Source: Schoenoplectus triqueter
Taxonomy: Eukaryota > Streptophyta > Magnoliopsida > Poales > Cyperaceae
Assembly (NCBI GenBank): GCA_964058805.1
Contig: CAXKVV010001626.1
Location: forward strand, 1-22,854
Direction of reading: 5' to 3'
Length of the DNA: 22,854 nucleotides
The notes under the pieces were generated by a model. The model saw only the letters and a list, made by a program, of their open reading frames with translations, was not told the origin of the DNA and searched no databases. Made by a program: the position numbers and the translations under genes. Positions 1 through 8,407 of the stretch are shown here, piece by piece. Positions within the stretch are counted from its first letter, which is position 1. Every line of letters begins with the position of its first letter.

Positions 1-239
1 CCACTGTCAGTGGCGCGTTTCTGTTTTTTTTTTATTTTTTTTACGAAACGCGCCACTGGCGCCACTGCCAGTGGCGCGTTTCCTTCTTATATATACAAAA
101 TGCGCGCAGGCGCAAGTGAGATGGAGGCGCTGCGCGGGGTTTGGACGAAACGCGCCACTGTCAGTGGCGCGTTTCATTATTTTTATGAAACGCGCCACTG
201 GCAGTGGCGCGTTTCGTCCGCGCCACTGACAGTGGCGCG
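1..239. repeat. Cluster of five GC-rich palindromes
   Basis: Five copies of one palindrome lie in 239 bases. The full form is the 14-nt arm GAAACGCGCCACTG, one variable base, then the exact reverse complement of the arm. Copies: 1-21 (cut by the window edge, centre T), 45-82 (arms 45-58 and 69-82 around a 10-nt centre that repeats GCGCCACTG), 147-175 (centre T), 187-215 (centre G), and 219-239 (shorter 10-nt arms, centre A). The arms are identical but the centre varies. The cluster is GC-rich in very AT-rich surroundings and CpG-dense. Reading it as protein gives only repetitive Arg/Ser/Gly strings on both strands, which are artefacts. I cannot name the repeat. It could be part of a transposable element, a hairpin transcript source, or a palindromic satellite. 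Confidence 0.9.
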
Positions 240-307
240 CTGCCATTCGTATATTTGAAATTTTACGATTTTCACTCTTATTTTTAACAATATTAATTTA
301 CTAATAA

Positions 308-594
308 TTATTTTCATTAAAAACTGACACAAAACCCATGCAAATGTACTGTGATAACCAAGCTGCACGACATATTGCATCAAATCCGGTCTTCCATGAA
401 AGGACAAAACATATAGACGTGGACTGTCACTTTGTTAGAGAAAAAGTACAGTCTGGAGAAATAAAAACTCCGTTTGTCAGAAGTAAAGAGCAACTGACAG
501 ATATTTTCACAAAGGCATTTGACAAGACTAGTTATCTAAACATACTCAACAAGTTGGGCTCAATCAATTTATTCGAACCCCACTTGAGGGGGTG
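308..594 (+). pseudogene. Ty1/copia retrotransposon pol fragment (RNase H C-terminal part)
   Basis: The frame is open from 308, just after an in-frame TAA at 305-307, and runs to 661. It encodes the end of a copia-type RNase H domain. The block YCDNQAA (from about 347) carries one conserved acidic residue. It is followed by [20 protein letters not shown], which holds another, and then by the usual copia tail ([37 protein letters not shown]). Gag, protease, integrase, reverse transcriptase and the first half of RNase H are absent, because homology starts directly downstream of the palindrome cluster. This is therefore a 5'-truncated, non-autonomous relic. In the last 22 codons (595-661) the frame runs on into LTR-like sequence and is not expected to be polyprotein. 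Confidence 0.9.
584..594 (+). other. Polypurine tract at the LTR junction
   Basis: The sequence TTGAGGGGG, then TG, directly precedes TGTTGG. A G-rich purine run just after the RNase H coding end and just before a TG-starting LTR is the usual plus-strand primer layout of plant copia elements. It fixes the likely start of the 3' LTR at 595. Confidence 0.55.
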
Positions 595-874
595 TGTTGG
601 AGATTATAATACAACATCAGAAGATTCATCATTAGTTGTTAATAGACAACAAATAAACTAGCATCTCAAATATAGGTGTATATCTGTAATTGGTACCTAG
701 CTTATATTTAGGATGTAATTAGACAAGAGATCAATCAATCTCTTAGTAAGGAAAACAGCCAACAGCTAGTAGCACAATAGGCTATATGTTTGCATGTACA
801 GAGAACTTGAAAATCAGAATTCTCAATATAGCTTTTTTCATCATATTTCATCATCTCCCTCAAAACTTGTTACA
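595..874 (+). mobile_element. Probable 3' LTR of the copia remnant
   Basis: The segment starts TGTTGGAGA straight after the purine tract, a common plant copia LTR start. Inside are features usual for such LTRs: GGCTATATG at about 780-788 as a TATA-like site, GCATGTACAGAGAAC downstream, and a pyrimidine-rich end (TCATCTCCCTC). I place the end at ...TTGTTACA (874) because LTRs end in CA and coding-like sequence follows. The start is fairly secure; the end is a guess because the 5' LTR is not in the window for comparison. No primer-binding site follows, so it is a 3' or solo LTR. Confidence 0.5.
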
Positions 875-979
875 AACCGATATCCAATGCGAACTAGATT
901 AAATCATATTCCAAATCTGATAGATACAAATTTGAAAAGCGGAATATTCTCAGATAAAGCCAGCCCGGGTGATGGATAG
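875..979 (+). pseudogene. Possible copia pol linker fragment downstream of the LTR
   Basis: This is an open frame in phase with 794-979. It reads NRYPMRTRL, an 11-residue spacer, then KSGIF and a short tail ending at TAG (977-979). Copia polyproteins carry a motif of the type HPMxTRSKSGIFKP between integrase and reverse transcriptase, and this looks like a split version of it. If so, pol sequence lies on the wrong side of the LTR, which implies a second element or a rearrangement. The match is short and could be chance. Confidence 0.3.
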
Positions 980-1292
980 AATGAAAACAAATTAATTGAC
1001 TAGGTAGATAACTAGATTTACAAATTACAATAGAGGTTAGATATGCAATACTGAAATTGGTAATATTTAGGCTGACATCAAAGATAGCAGGTCCCGCTGT
1101 GCAAATTTCGACAACTTACAAATCCGAGATTATCGGTTAGATTCTCATTCCAAGCAACTTCTTTTATGATTGACTCTTACAATCAAGAAATTTGCATTTG
1201 CTTATGTGTGTTTGATACTCATTTTTTTTTTCTGGAATTAACTGAAAAGAAGAGTTATTCCGGAAGAAACATATCAAACACTATATATATTT
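980..1292. other. Gene-free AT-rich spacer
   Basis: I see no gene, RNA gene or clear repeat boundary here. The open frame at 1166-1357 has no recognisable domain, and its last part runs into the inverted-repeat element that starts near 1293. Confidence 0.6.
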
Positions 1293-1403
1293 TGGTTTGT
1301 TTGGCACTCCATGGAATAACAAAAAATAGGAACATAATTGTTATTCTGATGAATTAATTTGTCAAATAAATTTTAGATTAAGTAGAAGAATGCAGAATAA
1401 TGT

Positions 1404-1442
1404 TAATCCGGTATACCAAGCTATAAATGGTATACCGGATTA
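1404..1442. repeat. Perfect 15-bp inverted repeat
   Basis: The arm TAATCCGGTATACCA (1404-1418) is followed by a 9-nt loop and its exact reverse complement (1428-1442). The arms are more GC-rich than the surroundings. It lies inside the MITE-like element. No poly-T run or gene next to it suggests a transcription role. Confidence 0.9.
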
Positions 1443-1479
1443 TCTCTCGTTTGAATAACGATTATTGTTTGATTATGTT

Positions 1480-1724
1480 GTATTATATTATTATATTAAT
1501 TTAATGATTATTATTTATTATTATTATTATATAATTATATTATGATTATGATTATTATATTATTATCACAATTAGTATTATTGTATTATTATATTTTAAT
1601 TATGTTTATATTTTTATTATATTATTATATTTTAATTATGTTTATATTTTTTATTATATTATTATGATTATAACTATGAATATTATTATTTATTATGATT
1701 ATGATTATTATTTTATTACTACTA

Positions 1725-1762
<38 letters not shown>
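1480..1762. repeat. ATT/TTA-rich low-complexity zone with a tandem duplication
   Basis: There is almost continuous TTA/ATT/TATTAT sequence, ending in a clean (TTA)n run at about 1728-1762. Within it a ~37-bp unit containing TTTTAATTATGTTTATATTT occurs twice in tandem (about 1584-1620 and 1621-1660), differing by about one T. This pattern is typical of slippage and unequal exchange. Confidence 0.75.
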
Positions 1763-1763
<1 letters not shown>

Positions 1764-1929
1764 CATCATAATCATCCATATTTTAATTATTCTGATTAAC
1801 AACTACCAAACAATATTTTCACTCTTCTGAATAATCAAAAATACCACTCTTCCAAAAAGACACTATTCTATCACTTTTTCAAAATTATCATTCTTTCAAA
1901 AACTATTCCTTGAGTTGCCAAACGAACCA

Positions 1930-3635
1930 TAATTAGAATTAAGTGAAAGAGGATAAAAAAGTGGAATATCTTCTTCCATCATTTTGATGGAAGATCTCTT
2001 CCGGAAGAAATTCATCCTTTTAATTCTATTCAACATTAGTTTATTATTTTATCAAAATTTTCTTTTCAAACATTGCTCCCAAACACCATCATATAATTTT
2101 GGAATTAACTAGAAGAAACTTTCTTGTGGAAGAGCCATCTTATGCTCAATCCAGAAGAAAAAATGATTACCAAACACAGATTATTAACTAAAAGTATTCG
2201 GTTGTCTGAAGCATATTTGATTGTCAATGTTTGAATAAAAACTTGTTTATAATTTCAATTTTCATTTTGGTTATGTTTTTTTTCTTCAGAATGTTATTTT
2301 AACTTCAGAACATTGCTACTTTGTTATTACTTCAGAATTTTATTATACTTCTATGTTACAGCTACTGATTTTCTGAAAAAGAAAATGGGTTCAAAGGGTG
2401 TGCATTGTAAATTTTTTGTGCATATAATATCTAAACAATTATGTTTGGTATGTGTCCCATCAAAAGTTCAAAACAGATTACATGTACTATAATTAAAATA
2501 AATATCTAATTTTGTTTACAAAATTTAGTGTAAAATAAAAAAATCCTATGAATTCCTATACACCCCCCCCCCCCCCCCCCATCGAACACCACTATTTTTT
2601 GTTTCAAGGTAAATATTAATGGGAAATGAGATTGCGGAACAGGCCCCAAGGTAAACAAGAAAGAAAAATTGTGACCCCGTGAAAAGAGTCGGCCCAAAAT
2701 AAGAAAATTTCAAATTAATTTTACATGGATTGGGTTCCCTAACTCTTGCCCTAGAAGTAATGCTCCCAATATATCATAATTTTGCAATAAACTATTTGAT
2801 GAAAATCGGATCAATTATGTCATTAAAAAAATTATCTAAAAAAGTTTAAAAATGTAAGTTGAAATAATAGGTTATTAAAATCTAATTTAAACCAATTTAT
2901 GGTTCTTTTGTTAGGCAGTCAGATCAATATGTAATTTATTAATTGAAAGGTTATTATCCTAGTTAGTTAATCACGGATTAATGAAAATTGTAAATTGACT
3001 ATAATTACTAAATTGAATTATGAATAAAATCGGATCCTTGTACACCCTAGTGGCCTAGTAAGTAGTAGCAGTCAAGATATATTGCAATTTTCCTTAGTAC
3101 ATAAATAAATTCCTTTGCATAGGAATAAATAATTGCCAATATGAATTATTGGTAATCTGGTAACACCATTAGATTTCATTTACAATCTTATCCAAAAAAC
3201 AATAAACGTGACGCTAATAAAGATGCCGTTCAATGGAGGATTAAAAGAAGACGAACGAAGAATATATTGAATTCTTGACGCATTTGATGGCGACAACACC
3301 GATTTTTATGTTTTCGTAAATTAAATTTGGTAATATATTGTAATACATTGAACGTGCGGATATTGTTTGGTTGACTGCGGCGAATAAGAACTATGAAAAA
3401 TCATTAAAAAAAATAACATGATCGGTCTCGTACTTTTTATTTTTTTATCAATAATAATATTCGCATGATCAATTCTGCGGGGAAATTATTATTTCTAGAT
3501 TTTCAGCATATTTTGCAATTATAAGAGGTAAAATAAAGCTGTTATATTTTAAAAATATATTTATGTATTATAACTACAGCAATCAATTAAATTATTTTCA
3601 AATTATGAAATTAATAAGATAAATTGCATGCATTC
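1930..3635. other. Gene-free AT-rich stretch with small palindromes
   Basis: No coding potential is seen. Local structures are a hairpin with 10-bp arms TCTTCCATCA at 1972-1981 and 1985-1994 (3-nt loop), followed at once by the 10-bp palindrome CTTCCGGAAG at 1998-2007, and a poly-C run at 2563-2580. The segment GGAATTAACT...GAAG at about 1233-1252 recurs near 2101-2120, so this area may hold fragments of further short elements. Confidence 0.6.
2563..2580. repeat. (C)18 homopolymer
   Basis: Eighteen consecutive C residues, preceded by CTATACA and followed by ATCGAACACC. Poly-C of this length is rare in AT-rich plant DNA. The opposite strand is (G)18. Its true length may be uncertain because such runs are prone to slippage. 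Confidence 0.95.
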
Positions 3636-3690
3636 ATGTATGTATGTATGTACGTATGTACGTATATATGTATGTATATAGATAGAGAGA
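3636..3690. repeat. TATG/TACG tetranucleotide microsatellite ending in (GA)n
   Basis: The run is CATGTATGTATGTATGTACGTATG and variants, followed by TATATAGATAGAGAGAG. It forms the left border of the first of three adjacent foldback elements. Confidence 0.8.
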
Positions 3691-4113
3691 GAAAATTTGT
3701 CTACTGTGTTTCTGGTAGCATTTCGGCTGAAACGCTATCAATCCAAATTTTAATTTCTCATGCTTGAAATTTTAATTTAAATAACTCAATAAAATATTTA
3801 TATCATTTGTAGAATAATAAATTTTATCATATTTAGAATTAGTTTGTTACGCTTAATGATTTTTAGAAAGTAAGCTTTTTTGACATACAAATTTTATTAA
3901 TTTTCTATTATTTTAGGGCTATTTCAAAAAAAATATTAACCATAGTAAACTATCTCTAAACATGATAATTTTTTTATTCTACAAGATTATGATATAAAGA
4001 TTTTATTGAGCTACATAAATAAAAATTTTGAGCATGAAAAATTAAAATTTGAACTGATAGCGTTTCAGCCGAAGTGCTACCGGAAGTACAATAGATAAAA
4101 TCTCTCTATATAT
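3685..4113. mobile_element. Foldback element FB1 (~430 bp, long inverted repeat)
   Basis: The left half (3685 to ~3885) and the reverse complement of the right half (~3910 to 4113) align along nearly their whole length. Shared blocks from the tip inwards include GGTAGCA(T/C)TTCGGCTG, AAACGCTATCA, CAAATTTTAATTT, CTCAATAAAAT, ATATCAT and TAGAATAA. Only about 30 bases in the middle are unpaired. Near the tip sits a small palindromic core of the type GCATTTCGGCTGAAACGC. No ORF. It is flanked by TA/GA microsatellites on both sides, so a target-site duplication cannot be told apart from the microsatellite. Confidence 0.85.
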
Positions 4114-4122
4114 ATATGTATG

Positions 4123-4190
<68 letters not shown>
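4108..4190. repeat. Compound microsatellite (CT)n(TA)n(TATG)n(TA)n(GA)10
   Basis: A short CTCTCT run passes into TATATATATG, TATG units, a long TA run up to about 4170, and exactly ten GA units at 4171-4190. It separates foldback elements FB1 and FB2. Confidence 0.95.
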
Positions 4191-4585
4191 TGTGCTATGG
4201 TGCTTTGCAAAGTAAAAAAATCCATATTGCTTTAGGGTGAGCTTTAATATTTTGAGGTCTCAAATCGTCAATCTAAGTTGCTCAATAATTTCTTCATATC
4301 AAAATCTTATGGGATATTAAATTTCATGAATTTTTGAGCTTTCTAGATATTTTGAAATTGTTTTTAAAATCAACCTTGTTTAACACAAGAAAATAACCTA
4401 TTTCAGAGCTGATTTTAAAAATAATAAAAAATAGCTAGAAAACTCAAAAAAATCATGAAATTTAATATCCCATGAGATTTTGACATGAATAAATTATTGA
4501 TCAACTTAGATTGACGATTTGAAACCTCAGAATATTAAATCTCACCCCAAAGTAATATGGATTTTTTGCTTTGCAAAACACCATA

Positions 4586-4590
<5 letters not shown>
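4191..4590. mobile_element. Foldback element FB2 (400 bp, long inverted repeat)
   Basis: The left end TGTGCTATGGTGCTTTGCAA matches the reverse complement of the right end, TGTGTTATGGTGTTTTGCAA, with two differences. The match continues inwards through AATCCATATT, GGTGAG, TTTAATATT, CAAATCGTCAATCTAAGTTG, TCAATAATTT, TATTAAATTTCATGA and GCTTTCTAG-type blocks to a short centre near 4380. The palindrome CTTTGCAAAG lies just inside each tip. No ORF. The central block containing AAAATCAGCTCT (reverse strand) recurs in the intronic element FB4. Confidence 0.88.

Positions 4591-4621
<31 letters not shown>
4586..4621. repeat. (AC)n(TA)n microsatellite
   Basis: About eleven AC units run to ~4608, then a TA run to ~4621. 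It lies between FB2 and FB3, so each of the three elements abuts a dinucleotide repeat. Confidence 0.95.
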
Positions 4622-5036
4622 GAGACTTATTACGGTGATTCCATAAGCATTTCGAGCCGAAATGCTTACGGCTTAAATTTCAAAATCCCGTGCCGGAAAT
4701 TTTAATTTAGATTTCTCAAAAGATTCATCATATCATCATATTGTGAATTATCAATTTCTATCAAGTTTTGAGTTAGTTTACTGTGCTTAATGATTTTTGA
4801 AAGATAGCTCTAAAAATAATTAAAAATATCTATTTTTATAGGCTAAATGTTGCCATATTTTAAAAATTATTAAGCATAGTATACTAACTCTAAACGTGAT
4901 GAAAATTGATAATTTATAAGATTATAATATGTAGATTTTTTTTGTGCTATTTAAATTGAAATTTTGAGTATGAAATTTTAAAATTCGAACTATAAATATA
5001 TGATCGAAGTACTTATGAAATTACCGTAGCCAGACA
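4621..5036. mobile_element. Foldback element FB3 (~416 bp, long inverted repeat)
   Basis: The left arm carries TACGGT, ATT, CATAAG, TTCGA near the tip, then TTATCAATTT, ATCA, GTTTTGAGTTAG and TGCTTAATGATTTTT. The reverse complement of the right arm carries TACGGTAATTTCATAAG, TTCGAT, TTATCAATTTTCATCACG and TATGCTTAATAATTTTT in the same order. The left tip holds a near-perfect palindrome, AAGCATTTCGAGCCGAAATG. FB3 shares its inner block (TTAGTTTACT, GCTTAATGATTTTT, GAAAG) with FB1, so the two are relatives. The right side is bordered by CCTCTCTCTATATAT. Confidence 0.82.
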
Positions 5037-5241
5037 CTCTTCCTCTCTCTATATATTAGATGGGCTGTAGACTAATTTTGTTGTGAATTTGTTAGTTGAG
5101 TGATCATCTACCTACACAGCAATAATTACTTTTGTCAGTACTTGATAATTAACCAAACGACTCTCAAATTGCATGAACTTAATACATGACACATTTATTT
5201 TAAAAATAATATCTAAATTTACTTCTTATTATATAATAATA
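5037..5241. other. Spacer with one copy of a ~32-nt direct repeat
   Basis: The segment at 5198-5229 (TTTTAAAAATAATATC..., ending TTACTTCTTAT) recurs at 5287-5320 with only small differences, 91 bp downstream. The second copy lies inside the next inverted-repeat element. No gene. Confidence 0.7.
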
Positions 5242-5643
5242 TATGAGGAGGGTTTAACTCCATATTCCACCTTCACTATGCATCGATTTTTTAAAATTAA
5301 TATCTAAATTTACTTCTTATAATAAACATTAAACCGTTAAATTTGATTCATATTATATTATCTTCTTATGTATAAAAAATATTCACTTTTCACATTCATT
5401 TTATAGACCAAAAAATAAAAAAGTCAACCTCCAATTTATTCATATTAGTGATTATTTATAACCTCTTGATGCTACATAAATAATATTAAGATGTCATAAT
5501 TTTATTTATAAATAAATAAAGTGATATAGATTAAATTTAACAATTTTAATCTGATATTTTAATTTTAAATTTTGAGTTATTAGAAATAAAAAGATGAGAC
5601 ATAATGAAATTACAAATAAAGACATTTAAATCCTCCTCGTCAT
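5242..5643. mobile_element. Probable degenerate inverted-repeat element (~400 bp)
   Basis: The left tip TATGAGGAGGGTTTAA (5242 onward) matches the reverse complement of the right tip at 5624-5643 (ATGACGAGGAGGATTTAA). A second paired block lies at a consistent distance inside: ATTAAACCGTTAAATTTGAT (about 5327-5346) against the reverse complement of ATTAAATTTAACAATTTTAAT near 5530. The arms between are AT-rich and poorly conserved. It is weaker than the other foldback elements and could be an older member of a different family. Confidence 0.5.
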
Positions 5644-5837
5644 TTAATTACAATTGCAGTCAAATTATTATAATCGTCGAAAATATACTATCCCAAACTG
5701 GAAAAACAAGAATTCCGGAGCGCCAATCTTAACTAGGGATTTGAAAAGCATATATTTGTCGCATGCATCAAGTCGTGCAAAAAACTTGGCTACCTAAAAC
5801 CCTTAAGTTGGATAACAGGATAAGGCAAAATGTAGTA

Positions 5838-6165
5838 GGTGAGGATCCTTGACTAATGGTTATTTGGACCATCTTAATAATGAACTTTTAAATAAATATT
5901 AAAAAATCATCAATATATTATTTTATTTAATAGTGTTTTAATTTTTATGCAATTATATTATCATTTAATATTTTAGTATCGATCATTAAATTGAAACCGT
6001 TACAAATTATATAAAAATTTGATGATCTTTGATAAACTATCAAACCATAATAAAATTTTATGAAATTTAAAACACTATCAACATATCAATATATTTTTTT
6101 AATATTTATTTAAAAATTTATTGTTCAGATTGTCAATACAACCCATTGTCAAGTGATCCCTCCGC
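5838..6165. mobile_element. Foldback/MITE element (~328 bp)
   Basis: The left arm GGTGAGGATC, TTGACTAATGG, ATCTTAATAATGAA, TTTTAAATAAATATTAAAAA and TAGTGTTTTAA is matched in order by the reverse complement of the right arm: GAGGGATC, CTTGACAATGGG, ATCTGAACAATAAA, TTTTTAAATAAATATTAAAA and TAGTGTTTTAAA. The arms are about 100 nt each. No ORF. The tips differ from those of FB1-FB4, so I treat it as a separate family. Confidence 0.75.
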
Positions 6166-7990
6166 AATGTAATATCCTGGTTCAATTTATTTTTTTAATG
6201 CAGTGATACCCCACCCCAATATCAGGTGTATGTACATCTTTCATTAGACACTCAACAGTCAACACTTTACTATCTGTGACCGTTCAATTTGGATTGAGTG
6301 GTCGAGATTAGGCTAAGGTTCATTCAGTCCTTCTCCTACAGTTGCAGAGTATCCAAGAGTAACTGGGCAATAGCGTTATCAAAGGGGGCTAGAGCCTAGA
6401 GCGCAGGGACCCGGTGGAAAATTCTATGCGTATATTCGCTGTGTGAGTTGCCAGTTGGATCTCAATTGTTTTTCTTTTCTCTGACACTCCATCCGTCCAT
6501 CGATTGGGACTGTTCTGATTCTCTGAGATCAGATTCCTGCAATTATTTGAAATGACGAAAGAAAGTTGTTGGAACTTGGTAGTCAGCTGCATTGCATGAA
6601 ATATTTGTAAAGCATCTCAGTCTCACACAGCTGCGACGCTTTACCTTTAATTTGTCTTTTTCAGAGATGCTTCTTTGTTTCTCTACTGCTTAATTGTCAA
6701 TTTATCTTAAATAAATCACATTGCACGATTGCAACTTGATGTAAAATTTTAATTAGGAGTAATTATCGTATTATAATAGTTTATTGGGTTCAAACTCATT
6801 AACTAATTGGATACTAAATAAAAAATTAATAATTTAATATATATTTTTATCTAATAAAAAATATTAAAATAATAATATTTTATATATTAAAAATAACAAC
6901 AAAATAGAGCTAAGAGTAATAGATAATCAAGTTGGTGATGAAAATTTTCCTCTACAAAACTTCATATTTTGACATTTTTACATAATTATTTCATTATGCA
7001 TGATATTAAATATTTTTTCTCAATAAAAATAATTAGACAATTCAGTGAGGCAAAAAAAAGTTTCCCAGAGGAGACAGATTACCGAAAGTATTATCTAAAA
7101 ATACTATTTTTTAAAATCCAGACTCTATGGATCCACCCCTAATTGCAATGCTTGATATATTGGTTGTGCACGAATTTCCCTTTTAGCTTATTTCACCATA
7201 GAATTTTTGGCTATTAAAAGGGATAATGATATCTTTGATCTTTGATCAAATCATTTCTTGACCTACGCTTTTCATTAACTTCAAAGACTTCTTAAAAATG
7301 AAAATTCCGGAGTGAGGAATTAGTAATCTTAACTCCTAAGTCCTAAGAGAAAATATTTTCAGGCTGATTTGGTTCTCCACACCACATATTCATTCCCAAG
7401 AATAATCAACATGACCTGCTATTGCTATTGAGAACATTATTTGGATTATTATTTAAGAGTTACTTCTAAGTTCTAAGTGAAAAAGTATACTAAAAAATCA
7501 TTAAACACGAGTTCAATTAGTTTTAAGCTGACGACCTAAATATCCGTTTTGTGAAATCAATTATTATTATTATTATTATTATTAGTTTACATTTGGTATT
7601 TAATACTAACTATTTAGGAATATCACAACAATGCTAATTGAAAGTTGCACAATTCAACATTTTAGTACCTAAATTTTACAAAAACAAAAAATAAGATTCA
7701 TATGCCTTATGAGTTAATATATTCTTGTGTGTTATCTAGGACAACCTATTATACTTCCGTAAACAAAATCTATGTCTGAAAATTAATTTCTTTTCCTCAT
7801 TGGGATGGAATTATACGCGCTTTTTTAGTTTTACTTATTCGATCAATTGGTTGATCGGTCGGCAATTTCGCATGAATTTTTACTAACTATTTATTTGTCT
7901 GTGATACAATATTTAGGGAAAGATACATAGTTGTGATATGATATGGCATGCACGAGGTTACAATTCTTGCGCTCCGTATCATATTCTACA
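6166..7990. other. Gene-free region, partly less AT-rich
   Basis: The stretch 6240-6600 has more balanced base composition than its flanks and reads like decayed transposon or LTR sequence (GACCGTTCAATTTGGATTGA near 6278, CATCGATTGGGACTGTTCTG near 6498). I cannot assign it. The minus-strand open frame 6389-6592 has no recognisable domain. From 6600 to 7990 I see AT-rich sequence with a (TTA)8 run at 7561-7584 and nothing else supportable. The last few hundred bases presumably include the promoter of the flippase gene, but I found no convincing TATA box. Confidence 0.5.
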
Positions 7991-8171
7991 GTTCAATTTT
8001 CTGAAAACCCCTCCAAAAGGTAACTAATCCAATTGTTTCTCACTTTTCAGTTTCTCCTTTTCTTCACTCCATCAGCCTCCTCCTAGGCTGAATTCAACCG
8101 AACCACCAAGCGTGTTTACGCTCTCATCGTCGTCTCTTCCATTGACCTCTCTCTCTCTCTCGATTCAGTTC

Positions 8172-8231
8172 ATGGCAATTTCTTCTTTCGTCACATGGAG
8201 GAGAACCAAGTCTAGATCCATCTTGAGCTAA
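8172..8231 (+). other. uORF1, 19 codons
   Basis: ATG at 8172 (context TTCATGG) to TAA at 8229-8231. It is out of frame with the flippase CDS. If the leader is transcribed as proposed, this is the first AUG a scanning ribosome would meet. A second minimal uORF (ATG 8195, TAG 8213-8215, six codons) lies inside it in another frame. Confidence 0.45.
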
Positions 8232-8245
8232 TTGAAAACCAATTT

Positions 8246-8392
8246 ATGCTCTCTTCCCTCCGAAAGAGCACAAAAATCCAAATCATTCACCTTTTCTTCT
8301 CAGGCCCACTAAACCCCCAACTCAGGTTCTCCTTCTCAAACCCTCTTCGCCTCGACTCAAACACAAACATGAACTCGATTCAACCTCTTTAG
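8246..8392 (+). other. uORF3, 48 codons, in frame with the flippase CDS
   Basis: ATG at 8246 opens a 48-codon frame closed by TAG at 8390-8392, only 15 bases before the main ATG and in the same frame. The peptide is Ser/Leu/Asn-rich and basic with almost no acidic residues. It could be a regulatory uORF. It could also be a lost or alternative N-terminus if the TAG is absent in other alleles or read through. Only the frame relation is directly seen. Confidence 0.4.
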
Positions 8393-8407
8393 CATCCCAC
8401 TCTACGC

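Larger units (their letters stand above)
1293..1929. mobile_element. MITE-like element with ~27-bp terminal inverted repeats
   Basis: The left end at 1293-1319 reads TGGTTTGTTTGGCA and continues to GGAATAA. The right end at about 1902-1929, reverse-complemented, reads TGGTTCGTTTGGCA and continues to GGAATAG. The outer 14 bases differ at one position, and the next 13 agree at most positions. GGTTYGTTTGGCA ends of this kind are common in Tourist/PIF-Harbinger-type MITEs of plants; assigning that family is inference. I could not find a clean TTA/TAA target duplication: the flanks read TTT and TAA. The interior is AT-rich, contains a perfect 15-bp hairpin and a trinucleotide-repeat zone, and codes for nothing. 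Confidence 0.6.
8000..8407 (+). promoter_or_regulatory. Probable 5' leader of the flippase gene, CT-rich with uORFs
   Basis: Base composition changes near 8030 to pyrimidine-rich sequence (TCTCCTTTTCTTCACTCC, CCTCCTCCT, a (CT)7-8 run at 8147-8161), which is usual for plant 5' UTRs and core promoters. The transcription start cannot be placed from sequence alone. It contains three upstream ATGs opening short frames, described separately. The main ATG at 8408 has G at +4 and C at +5, as favoured in plants, but C at -3, so its context is only moderate. Confidence 0.5.

Noticed and set aside
7..258. Open frames on both strands through the palindrome cluster, encoding Arg/Ser/Gly-rich peptides
   Set aside because: The frames are produced by the palindromic repeat itself, are open on both strands, and contain no domain.
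2506..2697. Minus-strand frame with a poly-Gly stretch
   Set aside because: The glycines come from the (C)18 homopolymer, and there is no other coding signal.
8014..8048. Tiny 5' UTR intron (GGTAAC... to TTTTCAG)
   Set aside because: It would be only about 30 bases, below the size plants can splice.
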